64,000 nucleotides of DNA, from assembly GCA_902729315.2 (NCBI GenBank), contig LR746267.1:7008424-7072423 (forward strand), in the 5' to 3' direction. A program made the translations under genes and the position numbers. The DNA is from Spirodela intermedia. Its lineage: Eukaryota > Streptophyta > Magnoliopsida > Alismatales > Araceae. Positions 61,171 through 64,000 of this stretch are shown here, piece after piece; position 1 is the first letter of the stretch, and each line of letters begins with the position of its first letter. Below the pieces are notes generated by a model. That model was not told the origin of the DNA. It ran no database searches and saw only the letters and a list, made by a program, of their open reading frames with translations.

Positions 61171-63851
61171 CTATGGCAAAAGGGTGGCCAGCTGAGCGCT
61201 GAAGAGGTCACCAAGAGCTCGACGAACGTCCATCTGAAAGCATCCGTGGAACCATTGTCAGCGGCCTCAGAAAGTCAAAGCACCGGGAGAATGAGGAAAA
61301 CTCTCAGTGGAGATGATCACCTGGTCGCAGCGGACAAGTTTAGTGATCAAAGGATAGAACTCCCTGAGGTGCCTCCTGAATATCTGACTGTTCATGAGGC
61401 ACATCCCTTTGAGGACCTGGAAGAACGAGAATAGAAGCGGATAAGGTTGACTATGATGTAACTGGAAGAAATATGAAGCCCATTTAGGAGTCTGGGTAGA
61501 ACTGAGATTAGAAAAGGCAGGAAGTCAACGGAAACAAACGAAAATCGTGAAGGGTCTGCTAGATATTTTTTCCCTCCACTATCCCTCATGCAGGAGTCAA
61601 CTGCAGCATAATAAGGTTTATTCATTCAAAGCAGATTCAGCACTTGCTTGAGTGAAAAATAGTCCAAGTTTGGTATCCCTAGAGGCGAACCTAGGGGATT
61701 TTTACTCAAAATAGAAAGTCAACGGAAAGAAATGGGCAGCTGAAATATCATTCACCTTAACAATAACAGGAGCGCGGAGCTCCAAAGCCCGGTGCACATC
61801 GACACTTGCAGCATCCGAAGAACTAGACTGCACCTCGGCAGCATCCTTCAATATCTGCCCACAGAATGAAACCAGCTTGTCTTCTGCTACACTCTCAAGA
61901 TCACCATCCGCAGTTGCCTTCTCGGAGAAGCTCAAGTCATCGGGCAATGCATCGCCGGCCGTTTCATCATCTGACTCATTTCTCGACGTTGACTTCTGTA
62001 AGATGTCCAGATAAATGGAGGTTCCTGCAATCTCCTGGCGTAGCAGGTTCAGAGGTGGCCTGTAGAGGGATGGATGGATACCGACTGTGAGGAATCTGCT
62101 ACTAGAAATGGTGAAAAATCACGGAGCCAGAGCACACCCAACCTGCCAGTGGCCATATGACGCATTCTCACTCTGAGGTTGGAATATGAGTTATATGTGG
62201 CGGCAAACTCTAGGAGAGAAAGCAAGACATCCATAATAGCAATTTTCTGCGGGGATTTCAACTTGATCCAGTACTTCTTCTGTCAGAGTTAACGGTGATT
62301 GCATGAAAGTATCAGGCATTCAATCCATTAAAATAAATAAATAAATAAAATAAAAAATAAAGCCAGGTGGCCAGACCTGAATGCTATCGAGGGTACCAAG
62401 CAAGAGCAACTGAGTCATGCATTTTCCTCTGATTGTTTCTAGAACAGGATTCTCCTCGTCATCATTTGAGCTCGGTTCAGTCACCTCGGCGACCTGCCAA
62501 AAATAGAAAGCTTATTCAGTGAGGTCACAGTCACACCAGTGATAAGTTTCCAGTAAACAGTATCTCCCTTGGTCGAACATCAAGGGTGAGGAAGATACAA
62601 CACTACTGCATAAAAAAGGAACCGAAGAGGCACTCTGAGACTCAACAAAATAGTTAGCAATTGTAGACGATGGAAATCTCGAGCTATCACTAATGACGGC
62701 GGTCTAGGGTTTGTGTCCTCACCCCTAGAGGCGGCGTAAAGGGCCTCGACATGTTTGGCCCATTACCACTAGATAGGCCGTGAGATAAGAAAGCCCAATA
62801 AGAATGTGGCCCATTACATTTAACAACAATTATTAGGCAGAGTTAGACCAGATGGGGAGCATCAAGTATACCTTTACTGGGGAAGATGGTAGCGCAGCGT
62901 CAGCAACAGAGCTCTTGCTCTTGGAGGTGAAACTCCTAACCAGAAGATTGTCCATCATATTGCCTATTATCCGTTGACCAAAGGTTTGACTACGTGGAAG
63001 GTAGTCAGATTCAGCGGACTTTTGTGATCTTACAGAGGGCGATGGTGAACCTACATAAAAAGCCTCTTGTGAAGGTCAACTTGAAAAGACAAACCATATA
63101 TGTGATAGAGCAACTCCGCATGAAAACTGCATGGATATATGAGGAAATGAAAAGCCAGAGAAACTCATGGAGAGAGGGTAAAGGAGAAGGAATCTAACTT
63201 TAGAAACTATCTTCAATCATACTCGTACATCTCAAATTTTCTCATTTTGATGAGATAAAAAATCAATGAATAAAATCAACGATCTTCTGTTTCTTCTCAG
63301 CAATCTAACAAAAAACAAAGCAATAAGTGCAGACCTTCTGATTCTTCCATTGTCTGGTGGGACTTTATGTCTTGCTTTTCATTCTGCGAAACGGAAGCAG
63401 AAGTGCTCTTCCAAGAGCCTTGTCTATTTCCTAATGATGCCTGATCCAGTTCTCTCTCATATCCAATATCATTATGACCATCGTCAGTGATAAGACCGTG
63501 ATCCCCATTAGCATCTGCTTCCTTTGTGACAATCAGCTGGTTCGTTGCGTTCCTAAATCCCATAGAGTTGAGCAACTCAAGTGGCTGTGTTGTGAAAGAT
63601 GCATCTCTGAAAATTTGATATCAGCATGAGTATACTTCAGAAATGTAGAAGGTGTCGACGAATCAAGAAGACAAAATCCCGTACCGGATGCTTTTCAGCA
63701 AAGTATCCCAGTCTGAGTCACTGAACTGATGGCCTCCAACCTCTATAAGATGCACCAATGCACCAAGAGAGATTGAAACGACAGCCTGATCGGTCTTCTT
63801 GGCACAGTCCAGAAGCAAACTCAGAAGGGGGGGCAACATGAAGGATACTTC
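61171..63851 (-). CDS. BIG5: BIG5-type (BEN1/MIN7) ARF guanine-nucleotide exchange factor, 3' end only
   Basis: This is the C-terminal part of a large Sec7-family ARF-GEF that acts at the trans-Golgi and early endosome. The Sec7 domain itself would lie outside the window. Exons: 63685-63851, 63335-63606, 62872-63050, 62377-62493, 62143-62279, 61756-62059, 61321-61416, 61171-61233; they join in frame to 444 residues. Family phrases include [66 protein letters not shown] and the end [13 protein letters not shown]. The [11 protein letters not shown]...D(V)RRALGDLF ending matches BIG5 rather than BIG1-4, whose C-termini differ. The sequence from 63,852 to the window edge is intron. The gene runs head to tail with NRPE1 on the same strand, separated by about 1.1 kb. 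Confidence 0.9.
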
Positions 63852-64000
63852 CTGCGCAGAAAGAACAGCAAAAAAATAAAGTTAAAACTTTGTGAATAGT
63901 TTGAAGTTCACAACTGCATCAAGTTCGGTAGTAATTGGAAGGCTACATTGAGAAATACTGAGACTTGGAGATGGTGTGACGAGCAAATGATATCAAAAAA

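Overview
This window is nuclear DNA from a flowering plant. All five confidently identified genes have spliced, plant-type coding sequences, and two of them (NRPE1, the largest subunit of RNA polymerase V, and the bifunctional lysine-catabolic enzyme LKR/SDH) are characteristic of plants. GT-AG introns, long (CT/GA)n tracts in leaders and promoters, and a decayed Ty1/copia retrotransposon fit the same picture. A few LKR/SDH segments read closer to grass-type than Arabidopsis-type sequence. This hints at a monocot or early-diverging angiosperm, but the species cannot be named.

Layout. 1-11,130 is AT-rich, gene-poor DNA with a decayed copia element (2488-6477, short LTRs, reverse transcriptase core deleted), LTR-like scraps and a GC-richer island (7440-8530). 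11,130-13,440 is a patchwork: a second copy of the LKR/SDH promoter, 5' leader and leader intron that stops at the start codon and is followed by an inverted piece of the same promoter, then an orphan promoter-like segment. 14,015-14,623 (-) encodes an unrecognised four-helix membrane protein next to a compact cluster of direct and inverted repeats (14,720-15,240). 18,738-32,953 (+) is an intact 24-exon LKR/SDH gene, whose introns carry a 5.8S rRNA/ITS2 fragment, a coding-like relic and a copy of a piece of exon 13. 33,929-36,828 (+) is the RNA polymerase I subunit RPA49, followed at once by a ~150-bp minisatellite with two W-box cores in most units, and a second tandem array at 38.3-38.7 kb. 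39,571-45,652 (-) is a 21-exon P3A proton pump of the AHA10/PH5 subgroup. 46,785-60,021 (-) is an 18-exon NRPE1. 61,171-63,851 (-) is the 3' end of a BIG5-type ARF-GEF that continues past the right edge.

The genes do not form one pathway. They cover lysine breakdown, rRNA transcription, proton pumping, RNA-directed DNA methylation and vesicle traffic. The observations most worth following are the inverted LKR/SDH promoter duplication, which could be a source of small RNAs against its parent gene; a perfect 24-nt inverted repeat around an NRPE1 5' splice site; the rDNA fragment in an LKR/SDH intron; and the W-box minisatellite after RPA49. Exon boundaries were read by eye from splice signals, reading frame and remembered family sequence, and exon lengths were checked for frame consistency.
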